A stretch of 57,906 nt of DNA from Planctomycetota bacterium (GTDB lineage: Bacteria; Planctomycetota; Phycisphaerae; Phycisphaerales; SM1A02), in contig JAQBZO010000010.1 of the NCBI GenBank assembly GCA_027622195.1, positions 1-57,906 of the forward strand, read 5' to 3'. Positions 45,529 to 53,884 of the stretch are shown here, piece after piece. The translations under genes were made by a program, and so were the position numbers. Position 1 is the stretch's first letter; every line of letters starts with the position of its first letter. The notes beneath the pieces were generated by a model, which worked only from the letters and a program-made list of their open reading frames with translations, searched no databases and was not told the DNA's origin.

Positions 45529-46701
45529 TCAACTCGGATGCGTTGCGCTGATCTGTTCCATCCTGCGCGCGGCTTCAATGGTGTATCGAGCCCACGGCTT
45601 CGCGGCGAGTCGTCCCTTCGGAATCGGTTTGCCTGTGAGCATGCAAACTCCAAAGGATTTGTTCTCGATGCGTTCTAGTGCCTCATCGATTTCCATGACG
45701 AGGACGCGATCCGTTTCAGCCATTCCCAGCGCAAAATCCTGGTCGAATGCGTCGGTGCCGATATCCGCCATATGAAGCGGCATCGTCGAGAGGTTGCCCA
45801 CATTGGACCGCAGAGCGTCTTCTTCAATGCCCTGCACGCGCGCGAACAACTCAGCTCGAAGTCGTAGAAGAATCTTCTTGTACTCGTCGAGTTCCTTCTT
45901 CAGCATCTTGGACTTCACGACTTTGACGTGATCGGCGAGACCATCTTGCGTGCGCGCTGCAACCTCTGCCACAACCCGTTGTTTGTGCAATTCGGCGCGT
46001 GTGTAGTTGCGGGAACCGAGCGGCTCAAACTTGGCGATCTTCTTGCCAGCCTTGCGCTCAGCCTTCTTCACAGCTTTCACAGAGATCGAGGAAATCACGC
46101 GAATGCGACGTCCACTGATCACGATGTACCCCTCGTTGTCGGCTTCGCTCGCCTGCGACTTGGCAGCAGCGGTGACCGTCATCGCAGTGGAGTAATCAAT
46201 TTTCTTGCGAGGTTTCTCGTCCTTGAAATAGGACTTGGGCTTGGGCTTCGGTTTCGGCTTCGCAATGACTGGCGGCGGAGCACCCTTCGATCGCGGCTTG
46301 GCTGGACGCATCGGAATGGCTGACTCGACTCGAATCGGACCATTGCGGCGCGTGGGATCGACGAGCAATTCTGTGCGACGATCCTCGGCTGACATCGTTG
46401 GAGCGAAGGTCACTCCGACCACCTTCGTCCCAGTTTTGACAGGTGCCACCTTCGCCAGAGCCTTCGCTCGGGCCTTCGCCAGAGCCTTCGCTCGGGCCTT
46501 CGCCAGAGCCTTCGCCGAGGCCTTCGCCAGAGCCTTCGCCGAGGCCTTCACAGCAACAACCCTTTTTGTCTTGACGACAGCGACCCTCTTCGAGAGTTTT
46601 CGCGATGCCTTCTTCGCGGCAGTTTTCACAGCAGCTGAGGGCTTTCGCGAACTCTTCTTTTTCTGGTTGGACGACTTCTTGGGGGCTACTTTTGCTTTCA
46701 T
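45529..46701 (-). CDS. DksA/TraR-like protein with histone-H1-like N-terminal tail
   Basis: 390 aa. The last ~110 residues are a DksA/TraR-type module: a coiled coil (LDEYKKILLRLRAELFARV), then SFGVCMLTGKPIPKGRLAAKPWARYTIEA. The zinc finger keeps only one of the usual four cysteines, as in some other TraR-type proteins. The first ~160 residues are Lys/Ala/Ser/Pro-rich, with AKALAKAS/R repeats at 52-84 and KPKPKPK at about 150-157, resembling histone H1 tails. Such a tail suggests DNA binding, and the module suggests an effect on RNA polymerase. It has its own consensus promoter (46843-46870) and a leader of about 130 nt. Confidence 0.8.
   Translation of the reverse strand: MKAKVAPKKSSNQKKKSSRKPSAAVKTAAKKASRKLSKRVAVVKTKRVVAVKASAKALAKASAKALAKARAKALAKARAKALAKVAPVKTGTKVVGVTFAPTMSAEDRRTELLVDPTRRNGPIRVESAIPMRPAKPRSKGAPPPVIAKPKPKPKPKSYFKDEKPRKKIDYSTAMTVTAAAKSQASEADNEGYIVISGRRIRVISSISVKAVKKAERKAGKKIAKFEPLGSRNYTRAELHKQRVVAEVAARTQDGLADHVKVVKSKMLKKELDEYKKILLRLRAELFARVQGIEEDALRSNVGNLSTMPLHMADIGTDAFDQDFALGMAETDRVLVMEIDEALERIENKSFGVCMLTGKPIPKGRLAAKPWARYTIEAARRMEQISATHPS
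46450..46548 (-). repeat. 24-bp imperfect tandem repeats in the lysine-rich tail
   Basis: About four units encode AKALAKAS/AKALAKAR. On the plus strand the repeat reads CCTTCGCCAGAG alternating with CCTTCGCTCGGG or CCTTCGCCGAGG. Confidence 0.85.
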
Positions 46702-46842
46702 GCGATGACCTCGCTACGCGGTGCGGATCCGAACGATTTTCCAAGCAGCCGACTCGAAGTCGAACGGCGTTCGTGCGCAAAAAATGGATGCGCTCAAGTT
46801 ATCAGACCTCTTTTTCGCCGACTGCCCCCTATTTCCTCGCGA

Positions 46843-46870
46843 ATTATAGCGATTCTCGTCGATTTGTCAA
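46843..46870 (-). promoter_or_regulatory. Consensus sigma70 promoter of the DksA-like gene
   Basis: On the minus strand TTGACA (46865-46870) and TATAAT (46843-46848) are separated by 16 nt. Both boxes match the consensus fully. The -35 overlaps the last bases of accA. The start would be near 46836, leaving a leader of about 135 nt before ATG 46701. Confidence 0.8.
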
Positions 46871-47868
46871 GATTCGGTCGACGGCTCGCCTGCCGCTGGC
46901 GGCCGCGTCGGCGTGGTGCGGTGCGCAATCGCGCCGATCTTGCGAAACTTCTCAAAGCGCAATCGAACGAGTGTCTCTGGATCGATGCGAGTCAATTCCT
47001 GCAAGTTGGAGACGATCCACTGCTGCATCCGATCGGCGGCGGCGCTCGGATCTCGGTGTGCGCCGCCATTGGGTTCGCTGATGGCCGTATCGACGAGTCC
47101 GTTCTTGACGTTGTCTTGCGCCGTGAGTGCCAAGGCATTTGCAGCGTCATTGATTGTCTTCTCGTTCGCTTCGCGCCACAGGATCGCCGCGCACCCCTCA
47201 GGACTAATGACGCTGTACCACGCGTACTCCATCATGGCGATGCGATCACCGACGCCGATCCCGAGCGCGCCTCCGGATCCACCCTCACCAATCACGATGC
47301 AGACGATGGGCACGCGAAGACGGCTCATTTCGCGCAGGTTGTAGGCGATCGCTTCTGCTTGTCCGCGCTGTTCGCTTCCCACTCCTGGATAGGCACCAGG
47401 CGTATCAATGAACGTCACAATGGGGACGCCGTACTTCTCGGCGAGGCGCATCTTCAAGAGCGCTTTTCGATATCCCTCAGGATGCGCGCATCCGAAGTGG
47501 CACGCAATGCGCTCCTGCGTTGTTCGTCCCTTTTGATGTCCAACCACCATCACTTTGAATGGACCAATGCGGCAGAATCCTGAGACGATCGCAGGATCAT
47601 CGCCGAATCGTCGATCGCCATGCAGTTGGCAGAAGTCGCGGCACATCAGGTCGATGTAGTCGAGTGTTTGTGGTCTGCGTGGATGTCTCGCAACGCGCAC
47701 CGTTTGCCATGGTGTCAGATTGGCGTACGTCTTGCGGAGAAGGCTGTCCCTCGTGGCGCGAAGGGCGTCGAGCTCTTCGGTCCACTTTTCAGCCTCAGCG
47801 CGAGCCGCCATCGTCTCGATCTGCTTTTCGATCTCGAGGATCGGTTGCTCAAAGTCCAGTTGCAACAT
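46867..47868 (-). CDS. accA: Acetyl-CoA carboxylase carboxyltransferase subunit alpha
   Basis: 333 aa subunit of the carboxyltransferase that makes malonyl-CoA for fatty-acid synthesis. N-terminal LDFEQPILEIEKQIE, then CRDFCQLHGDRRFGDDPAIV, and the crotonase-type core IDTPGAYPGVGSEQRGQAEAIA and IGEGGSGGALGIGVGDRI. Normal length. The ATG at 47868 lies 46 bp from divergent proC. accD is not in the window. Confidence 0.95.
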   Translation of the reverse strand: MLQLDFEQPILEIEKQIETMAARAEAEKWTEELDALRATRDSLLRKTYANLTPWQTVRVARHPRRPQTLDYIDLMCRDFCQLHGDRRFGDDPAIVSGFCRIGPFKVMVVGHQKGRTTQERIACHFGCAHPEGYRKALLKMRLAEKYGVPIVTFIDTPGAYPGVGSEQRGQAEAIAYNLREMSRLRVPIVCIVIGEGGSGGALGIGVGDRIAMMEYAWYSVISPEGCAAILWREANEKTINDAANALALTAQDNVKNGLVDTAISEPNGGAHRDPSAAADRMQQWIVSNLQELTRIDPETLVRLRFEKFRKIGAIAHRTTPTRPPAAGEPSTES

Positions 47869-47914
47869 GAGCTGCGGATTCTATCGACCGCCACGCAGGA
47901 GTAATCTCCCTCGT

Positions 47915-48733
47915 ATGGGAACTACTGCGTGGATCGGTTTTGGAACTATGGGCACTGCGGTGCTTCGCGAGGCACTTCGAGCAGGCGTGTTCGATGCGAA
48001 ACGGGTGGTGGTGTGCGATCCAAACCCCACTCGCCTCGATGCAGCGCGTGAACTAGGGTGCCAAACCGCGACGACGACCGAGGCGCTCAATGTTTCACAA
48101 CTCGATCTCGTTTTCCTTGCCGTGAAACCGCAAGTTTGGGCAAGTGTTTCATCTGAACTGTCTAAGCGAAATGATCGTGAGTCGCACCCTCTGCTCGTGA
48201 TCTCGGTAATGGGAGGAGTGACAGCAAAGGACATCGAGGACGCCGCTGGAACACACTCGCGAGCCGTGCGGTGCATGCCCAACACTCCAGTGCAGATTCA
48301 AGTTGGACTGACCGCCATCGCTTCTGGTCCGAGGGCGACCTCGGGCGACCTCGCATTCGCCCGAAGACTCTTTGAGACATGTGGCCAAGTCGTGGATCTC
48401 GACGAATCGTTGATCGATGCAGCGACCGCTGTTTCTGGTTCTGGCCCTGCTTATGTTTTTCTTCTGGCGGGGGCGATGCGTGATGCTGCGATCGAACTTG
48501 GAATCAGCGCGGACAAAGCCGATGAGATGGTTCGACAGACATTGATCGGGGCGTCAACCCTTCTCTCGCGCAGTCCAGAGTCTGCTGAAGCACTTCGCGC
48601 AGCCGTGACCAGTCAAGGTGGAACCACGCACGCGGCGATCACCGAAATGGAATCGCTTGGGTTTCGGAAGATGATTCAGCGTGGAATCACCGCAGCCCGC
48701 GACCGAGGACGCAGCCTCGGGAGCGGACACTAG
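47915..48733 (+). CDS. proC: Pyrroline-5-carboxylate reductase
   Basis: 272 aa, last step of proline synthesis (P5C plus NAD(P)H to proline). Rossmann start IGFGTMGTAVLREALRAG, then LVFLAVKPQ and VMGGVTAKDIE. The signature block is VSGSGPAYVFLLAGAMRDAAIELGIS, and the C-terminal part has VTSQGGTTHAAI. ATG 47915 follows GCAGGAG at a rather long spacing. The stop overlaps the convergent permease gene by 4 bp. Confidence 0.94.
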   Translation: MGTTAWIGFGTMGTAVLREALRAGVFDAKRVVVCDPNPTRLDAARELGCQTATTTEALNVSQLDLVFLAVKPQVWASVSSELSKRNDRESHPLLVISVMGGVTAKDIEDAAGTHSRAVRCMPNTPVQIQVGLTAIASGPRATSGDLAFARRLFETCGQVVDLDESLIDAATAVSGSGPAYVFLLAGAMRDAAIELGISADKADEMVRQTLIGASTLLSRSPESAEALRAAVTSQGGTTHAAITEMESLGFRKMIQRGITAARDRGRSLGSGH

Positions 48734-49839
48734 AAGTCTCGTCGGCGAAAGATCCAGCAGGCGAGTGTCAGTATCGCCGCCTCAAACAAGAGACTTGTTC
48801 CAATGACATACCAACCGCTTCGAGACAGCCTCTCCTCGGCGAGTGCGGTCTGGAGATCTCGCCTGGACACGCGGGCGGATCCACCGAAAATATCTGAGCC
48901 TGGCTCATCCCCACGATCACGATTTCGATCAGGGCCGAATCGATCGGGCATCGCCGCGACATCGTCCATCCACCGCTCGAGCAATTCGAGTGTCTCTCCC
49001 GTCTTGGGAAGAATCGTGCTCACGGCATGCACTGGCGCATAGACCGTTTTCCAAGTCGCGTCGTCGCTCATCTGCGCTGTGAGTTCCCCTTCAAGCCGCT
49101 CGATCTCGACCGGTTCAGCGTCTGAGCCGAGTGCGCGTTCAGTCTCGAGTGCGCGTTCGATTGCTTTGACTTCCATCTCGCTTGCGACGCGGCCCATGTC
49201 GATAATTTGCTCTCCTGATTGCACTCCAAAGACGAGGAACCAGAAGATCATGGTGAGCAGGAGACTCGCCACGGTGCTTCGCGTGACCAGTCCCACCAGC
49301 GCGCACACGCAGAAGAGGTAACTGTAGAAGAGGATCACGATCGGCACGGCGATCAAGAGGCCGAACTCCCATGAGTTGCCTCGAATGCCGATGATGATGA
49401 TGCACGCCACCGTGAAGACGGTGACTTGAAGTGCCGAGAAAAGAAGCCCCGTTGCGTATTTCGTGAGAAACAACCGACTGCGACTGATGGGTTTTGAAAC
49501 CATCATGTCAATCGTTCCCGCCCCCACAAGATCAGGAATGATGCCAGCGGTCGACACAAGTGCGAGGATGGTGGCACCGAGTCCAAGCCACCATGAAACG
49601 CCGAGATTCGTAAAGAGCAGCTTGTAAAAAGTCTCGTCCGCGATCACGCTACTGTTGAAGAATGGACTTTCAAGCGTCCACCAGAAAATCGAGATGCCCT
49701 CCTCATTGACACCGAGCGCTCCGATGGAAGCGACGACCAATCCAGAGAGACCAATGGAAAGCCAGAACAGTTTTCGAGCGTTGAGTTCTCGGTACGCCGC
49801 CACCATGAGCGACCATGTTTGAATCGTCTTCAGTCGCAT
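48730..49839 (-). CDS. ABC-2 type permease
   Basis: 369 aa. An N-terminal cytoplasmic start (TWSLMVAAYRELNARKLFWLS), one helix, then a periplasmic loop (about 45-75), and five further helices (about 75-220, and one at the end), with DLVGAGTIDMMVSKPISRSRLFLTKY in the intracellular part, as in NosY/GldF-type permeases. A large extracytoplasmic or soluble insert (about 210-330) with a charged coil precedes the last helix. It partners the ATPase that ends with a one-base overlap. Confidence 0.85.
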   Translation of the reverse strand: MRLKTIQTWSLMVAAYRELNARKLFWLSIGLSGLVVASIGALGVNEEGISIFWWTLESPFFNSSVIADETFYKLLFTNLGVSWWLGLGATILALVSTAGIIPDLVGAGTIDMMVSKPISRSRLFLTKYATGLLFSALQVTVFTVACIIIIGIRGNSWEFGLLIAVPIVILFYSYLFCVCALVGLVTRSTVASLLLTMIFWFLVFGVQSGEQIIDMGRVASEMEVKAIERALETERALGSDAEPVEIERLEGELTAQMSDDATWKTVYAPVHAVSTILPKTGETLELLERWMDDVAAMPDRFGPDRNRDRGDEPGSDIFGGSARVSRRDLQTALAEERLSRSGWYVIGTSLLFEAAILTLACWIFRRRDF

Positions 49840-50840
49840 CAGCGTGCTGCTCCTGGTGCGAATGCTTTTCCTGTTTCTGGATCTTTAACCGCGCGAATGA
49901 AGAGATCTTCGAGTGATTCACGCATCGGCGTCACGGCAACGATTTCAAAGCATTCGTTTCGAAGTCGGTCCAACACTCCTTGAAGTTCGATCGAACCCAG
50001 TTGCGGAAGGACGAGCCGAAAGAGTGATGGAGTCCCCTCGGCGCTCGCTTGCTCGGCTGAATTGGCATGAATCCCAGCACCGTTCTCAACGCGCGCTCCG
50101 AGGGACACTTCGAGTGTCCACGCGGGAGGTTGCTGACGCAAGAGCACCTCGTACCTTGCGCTGTCACGAGTCAATGCTTCGACTGTGCCTCGTTGCACAA
50201 CGCGTCCCTGCACCATGATCGCGACCTGTGTGCAAATCAATTCGACTTCACTCAAGAGGTGGCTATTGATCAGGACTGTTCGACCTTCGTCGCGTATGCG
50301 CGCGAGCACATCGCGAATCTCGCGTCGTCCGACTGGATCCACTCCATCGGTTGGTTCATCAAGCACAACGAGGGCAGGATCATTGATCAGTGCGGCGGCA
50401 AGCCCGATGCGTTGCTGCATTCCCTTTGAATAGGTGCCAAGTTTGCGCGAAGACCAACCGCCCATGCCAACAGTGTCGAGCAACTCAGCAGCTCTTCGGC
50501 GGCGCGGCGCACGATCCATCCCAGCGAGTGCTCCGAACAACTCAACGACTTGACGGCCCGTCAGATACGGCGGAAATCGATGATGCTCTGGCAGATATCC
50601 GATCCGCCCGAGTGTGGCCTGATGTCCGACAGGTTCACCGAGCACTGTGCCAGTCACGCATGTGGGACGCACGACTGTCAGCATCACTTTGACAAGCGTG
50701 CTCTTTCCAGCTCCGTTTGGACCCAGAAGTCCGAAGACTTCGCCCGTGCCGACAAAAAGATCCACGCCGCGCAGAGCTTGCACTCCTCCTGCGTAGGTTT
50801 TCTGAAGATTCTGGAGATCAATAGCTGGGGCGAGGGACAC
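49839..50840 (-). CDS. ABC transporter ATP-binding protein
   Basis: 333 aa with Walker A GPNGAGKST, signature YSKGMQQRIGLA (variant of LSGGQ), Walker B VVLDEPTDGVDP and the H-loop NSHLLSEVE. The C-terminal ~100 residues are a regulatory extension. No ATG precedes Walker A in this frame, so the start is a GTG at 50840, just downstream of a terminator. The stop overlaps the permease ATG by 1 base. Substrate unknown. Confidence 0.88.
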   Translation of the reverse strand: MSLAPAIDLQNLQKTYAGGVQALRGVDLFVGTGEVFGLLGPNGAGKSTLVKVMLTVVRPTCVTGTVLGEPVGHQATLGRIGYLPEHHRFPPYLTGRQVVELFGALAGMDRAPRRRRAAELLDTVGMGGWSSRKLGTYSKGMQQRIGLAAALINDPALVVLDEPTDGVDPVGRREIRDVLARIRDEGRTVLINSHLLSEVELICTQVAIMVQGRVVQRGTVEALTRDSARYEVLLRQQPPAWTLEVSLGARVENGAGIHANSAEQASAEGTPSLFRLVLPQLGSIELQGVLDRLRNECFEIVAVTPMRESLEDLFIRAVKDPETGKAFAPGAAR

Positions 50841-50860
50841 GGCGCGAGAGTGTAGGCGGC

Positions 50861-50893
50861 AAAAAGAAAGCCGCCCATTTCTGAGCGGCTTTC
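50861..50893 (-). terminator. Rho-independent terminator of mltA
   Basis: Stem AAAGCCGC/GCGGCTTT (50867-50892) with a 10-nt loop. On the minus strand it is followed by CTTTTT (50861-50866). Confidence 0.85.
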
Positions 50894-50968
50894 GCACAAC
50901 GCCTTTCACTTCGCAAGGCCCTTCCCAACCTGCGCCCCCACGAGTCGATGTCCCGTTCGACCCGAGGT

Positions 50969-52303
50969 TTATTGACCGCTTGAAGATCGCACAGCAGTCG
51001 ATGCAGTCGTCTTCTTTGCGGGGAGTGGATATTGCGAAACGTAATCTGGTTTCAGAAGGAGGTAGTACATCGTTCCCTCTGCATACTGTGATCCTGCAAG
51101 AATCTCTGCGCCTGGACCGATGCCCATGAAAATGTCAGCGCGACCAGGAGCGACGATGGCGCCGCCCGTGTCTTGGTCGAGCATGAATCGACGGAAGGAC
51201 TCTTTCGTATTGCTGAAGTTGATCGCCTTCGTGTCCACAAAGACGAGTCCACCCCTCGGATAAATCTTCTTGTCAGTCGCAAGTGTTTCCTTTTCAGTCA
51301 CACGCACACCGAGCGATCCTGCAGGCCAGTTGTTGCCGTTGTACTGCGTGAAGAAGACGAAGCAGTTGTTGCGATCGATGAAGTTGTTGACAGTGGTTGG
51401 ATCCTTCTCATAGAAGTTTTCAATCGCTTGCAGACTGAGTTCCTTCTCGGTGAGGAGACCCGCATCGAGCATGCTCTGACCGAGTCCCACATACGCGCCG
51501 TCGGTCTTCCCTGCGTAACCGATGTGCATCGTCGTGCCATCGGTCATTTCCAACTTCGCGCTTCCATTCACTTGAATGATGTATGTGTCGAGCGCACTCG
51601 GCAAATACACGAGTTCTGTGCCTTTGAGCATGCCACTCGAGAGAATCTCACTCCGAGTGGGCCAAGGAGCGAGTGATCCGTCCGACATCCTTCGACCTTG
51701 TGGCTCTCCTGTCATTGGCTCAGTGACAAGATCAGCAGGACGCTTGAAGAGTGGGTATTTGAAGGTCGAATCAGCCGTGAGACTCGCTTTGAAGATGGGC
51801 GAGTAATAGCCAGTGAAGAGGACGGTGCCCTGGCGGTCGTATCCCTTCGTCTGCCAGAGATCAAACATCTGATGCACCGCTCCCATGAATGCAGTTTCAT
51901 CTTGATGTTCACGGAGCAATTGTTGGAATGCGACCACACTCGCTGCAGCTTGTTCGTGTGTCAGGACATCATGAAATGGAAAGCACAACTTGCTTCCCGG
52001 CTTTTGAAACCACGAGATGCTCTGATCAATGGCATCGCGCAGATTTGGATCACGCACACGCCACGCGGCTGCGAGATCAGGCCACGCTTCATCGGGTCCA
52101 ACCTTGCGAAGGGCATGCTCACCCGGAGCGAGAGGCTGCGCATAATTCGGCTCCGCAACAACGGGTGCAGGTTCAGTCTTGCAACCTGCTGCACCGAGAA
52201 TCCACGCCGCACTCATCACGAGTATCGATGCGCGAAAAGCGGCGAAGCCGATTGAAATGTTGCGAGTGGACTCGGAGCAACGTGGCTCCACGAGTAGATT
52301 CAT
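50969..52303 (-). CDS. mltA: MltA-type lytic murein transglycosylase (lipoprotein)
   Basis: 444 aa. A long signal peptide ends in a lipobox ILGAAGC, so the protein is lipidated. The MltA body follows (VLFTGYYSPIFKASL, GTELVYLPSALDTYIIQVNGSAKLEM, YAGKTDGAYVGLGQ) and the C-terminal 3D domain (PRGGLVFVDTK, RFMLDQDTGGAIVAPGRADIFMG). It cleaves peptidoglycan glycan strands forming 1,6-anhydro-MurNAc. ATG 52303 was preferred because AGGGA lies 5 nt before it. Divergent from tatA. The mature protein should sit at a membrane facing the periplasm. Confidence 0.92.
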   Translation of the reverse strand: MNLLVEPRCSESTRNISIGFAAFRASILVMSAAWILGAAGCKTEPAPVVAEPNYAQPLAPGEHALRKVGPDEAWPDLAAAWRVRDPNLRDAIDQSISWFQKPGSKLCFPFHDVLTHEQAAASVVAFQQLLREHQDETAFMGAVHQMFDLWQTKGYDRQGTVLFTGYYSPIFKASLTADSTFKYPLFKRPADLVTEPMTGEPQGRRMSDGSLAPWPTRSEILSSGMLKGTELVYLPSALDTYIIQVNGSAKLEMTDGTTMHIGYAGKTDGAYVGLGQSMLDAGLLTEKELSLQAIENFYEKDPTTVNNFIDRNNCFVFFTQYNGNNWPAGSLGVRVTEKETLATDKKIYPRGGLVFVDTKAINFSNTKESFRRFMLDQDTGGAIVAPGRADIFMGIGPGAEILAGSQYAEGTMYYLLLKPDYVSQYPLPAKKTTASTAVRSSSGQ

Positions 52304-52463
52304 GCGTCCCTGCATGGGGATCGAGTGTAACGCCAATTCAGGGGAAACTGGGAAATTTCAACGTTTGCGGAGAGATTTCTCCGATGCAGCGCTCTGTGGC
52401 TATCATCCAGATCCGCAAAGGCATGCGTCTTTGCGCGACACGAGCCCAGTCAGGAGCCATCCG

Positions 52464-52799
52464 ATGATCGATGTTTCAACGCCTCAAATTGCCCTCATCC
52501 CCGGTATCTCTGGATACGAGTGGATCATCCTTCTCGTCCTCGGATTGCTGATTTTTGGAAACCGACTCCCAGCCTTGGGCAAGAGCCTCGGCAAGACCAT
52601 TGTGGAGTTCAAGCGTGGTCTGAAGGATGTGGAAGGCGATATCGAGAACGAGGCGAATCAACCGCAGGCTCCAGCGAATCAGAACCGTCCGCAACAAGGG
52701 CAAATCGGCCACCAACACAGCGGCGGCGGCGAGGTTCCGCAGCAACAAGGTCAAGGCCAAGGCGCGACGACACAGCCCGGCGACCACACAGGCGCGTGA
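52464..52799 (+). CDS. tatA: TatA/E-type twin-arginine translocase subunit
   Basis: 111 aa. One N-terminal membrane helix (EWIILLVLGLLIFG), hinge NRLPALGKSLGK and amphipathic helix (TIVEFKRGLKDVEGDIE), as in TatA. A Gln/Gly/His-rich C-terminus (residues about 60-111) is unusually long. Pore-forming component for export of folded proteins; the window has two likely Tat substrates (DUF1501 protein and the FAD oxidoreductase). CAGGAG precedes ATG 52464. TatB and TatC are not nearby. Confidence 0.9.
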   Translation: MIDVSTPQIALIPGISGYEWIILLVLGLLIFGNRLPALGKSLGKTIVEFKRGLKDVEGDIENEANQPQAPANQNRPQQGQIGHQHSGGGEVPQQQGQGQGATTQPGDHTGA

Positions 52800-52815
52800 T
52801 AGAATCATCGATGTC

Positions 52816-52889
52816 GGGCGATTAGCTCAGCTGGCTAGAGCACACGCATCACACGCGTGGGGTCGCTGGTTCGAATCCAGTATCGCCCA
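52816..52889 (+). tRNA. tRNA-Val(CAC)
   Basis: Acceptor GGGCGAT pairs with ATCGCCC, D arm GCTC/GAGC, anticodon loop ATCACAC (anticodon CAC) in a CACGC/GCGTG stem, T loop TTCGAAT, discriminator A52889. A TAGAAT -10-like box lies at 52800-52805. CCA is not encoded. Confidence 0.95.
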
Positions 52890-53310
52890 TTGATTGGTTT
52901 CGCAGGTTTGTGCATGCAACCGCAAGGTCTCGCACAACTTCGCAAGTCGTAGGTGCTTGCATTTGATTTTGCGAGTTGGTGCGAAGGGGTGCGGCTGTCC
53001 GACAAGGCAGCCGCCTGGCGAAGCGGCGAGCGGCAGGTTCCTCGCAGCAAGGCTAGAAGCGTTCGAATGGAACTGCGCCTATTCGTCTTTCTATACGGGG
53101 CATTCGGCTCGTGGACGACTCGAATCACTGCACGAACTCGGCTCGACCCAAGCAGAATTCGGAAGTCTCGAAATGGCACGGCGTATCGCACTGCTTGATC
53201 GGCGTGTTCCAATGGCTACCCGTTCCTGACGGTTGGAGTCACCTGAGCGCTGTACTGTAGACTTCCCAACGCTAGTTCGCAGAACCCCGCACGCCACCAA
53301 AGGAGGTCTC
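52890..53310. other. 420-bp gap without a recognised gene, between tRNA-Val and the H-NOX gene
   Basis: No open frame here looks coding. An imperfect inverted repeat CGCACAACTTCGCA (52931-52944) and TGCGAGTTGGTGCG (52970-52983) flanks a 25-nt AT-richer centre. A small GGCTG/CAGCC hairpin follows at about 52993-53012. The stretch just 3' of a tRNA with inverted repeats would be compatible with an old integration site, but no integrase or second tRNA copy is seen. Confidence 0.4.
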
Positions 53311-53871
53311 ATGTACGGACTTGTCAACATGGCAATCGAAGATCTTGTCACGATCAATTTTGGAGCTGACAAGTGGGCAGCGGTCAAGAAAAAGGCGGGG
53401 GTGGAGGTCGATAGGTTCAATGTAAATGAGGGTTATCCCGATTGCATCACCTATGGATTGGTCAAGGCTGCATCTGAAGTTTTGGAATTGCCTGTCGAAA
53501 AGATCCTCTTCGCCTTCGGTGAATTCTGGGTACTGCACACCGCGCAGAAGGGTTACGGCGACATGCTGAGCGCAGCGGGAAGGGACCTTCCGGAATTCCT
53601 CGAATATCTCCCAACGTTTCATGTCCGTGTGGCACTGATGTTCCCGCACTTGCAACCGCCCCGCTTCGAGTGCAGCGACAGAGAGGCGAACAAAATCACG
53701 ATGCACTACTACAGCCATCGTGCTGGGCTCTCGGTGTTTGTTGAAGGACTGCTCCACGGAGTTGCGAAGCTCTACAACACCCCTGCTTCCGTCGAACAGA
53801 CCAAGTTCAAGGACAAGGGCGATGACCACGACGAGTTCCTCGTCTGCTGGGGCGATGCAATCAAGAAGTAA
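53311..53871 (+). CDS. H-NOX haem nitric-oxide/oxygen sensor protein
   Basis: 186 aa stand-alone haem sensor. MYGLVNMAIEDLV start, haem-axial histidine H76 in VLHTAQKGYG, and the haem-propionate motif Y133-x-S135-x-R137 (YYSHR). These are the residues that define H-NOX. The perfect AAAGGAGGT ribosome binding site lies 5 nt before ATG 53311. Soluble cytoplasmic protein. Ligand selectivity (NO only, or NO and O2) depends on the distal pocket and cannot be settled by eye. The next gene starts 13 nt later, and its N-terminus looks like the matching partner domain. NO binding should change its effect on the kinase. Confidence 0.93.
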   Translation: MYGLVNMAIEDLVTINFGADKWAAVKKKAGVEVDRFNVNEGYPDCITYGLVKAASEVLELPVEKILFAFGEFWVLHTAQKGYGDMLSAAGRDLPEFLEYLPTFHVRVALMFPHLQPPRFECSDREANKITMHYYSHRAGLSVFVEGLLHGVAKLYNTPASVEQTKFKDKGDDHDEFLVCWGDAIKK

Positions 53872-53884
53872 TGGATCGCCGCAG

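Noticed and set aside
46235-46708. Plus-strand Phe/Ala-rich frame opposite the DksA-like gene
   Set aside because: Repeated FARAFAEA is the antisense of the AKALAK repeats; no independent support.
52835-53212. Minus-strand frame containing RYWIRTSDPTRVM
   Set aside because: This peptide is a translation of the tRNA-Val gene, a well-known spurious product; the rest has no similarity.
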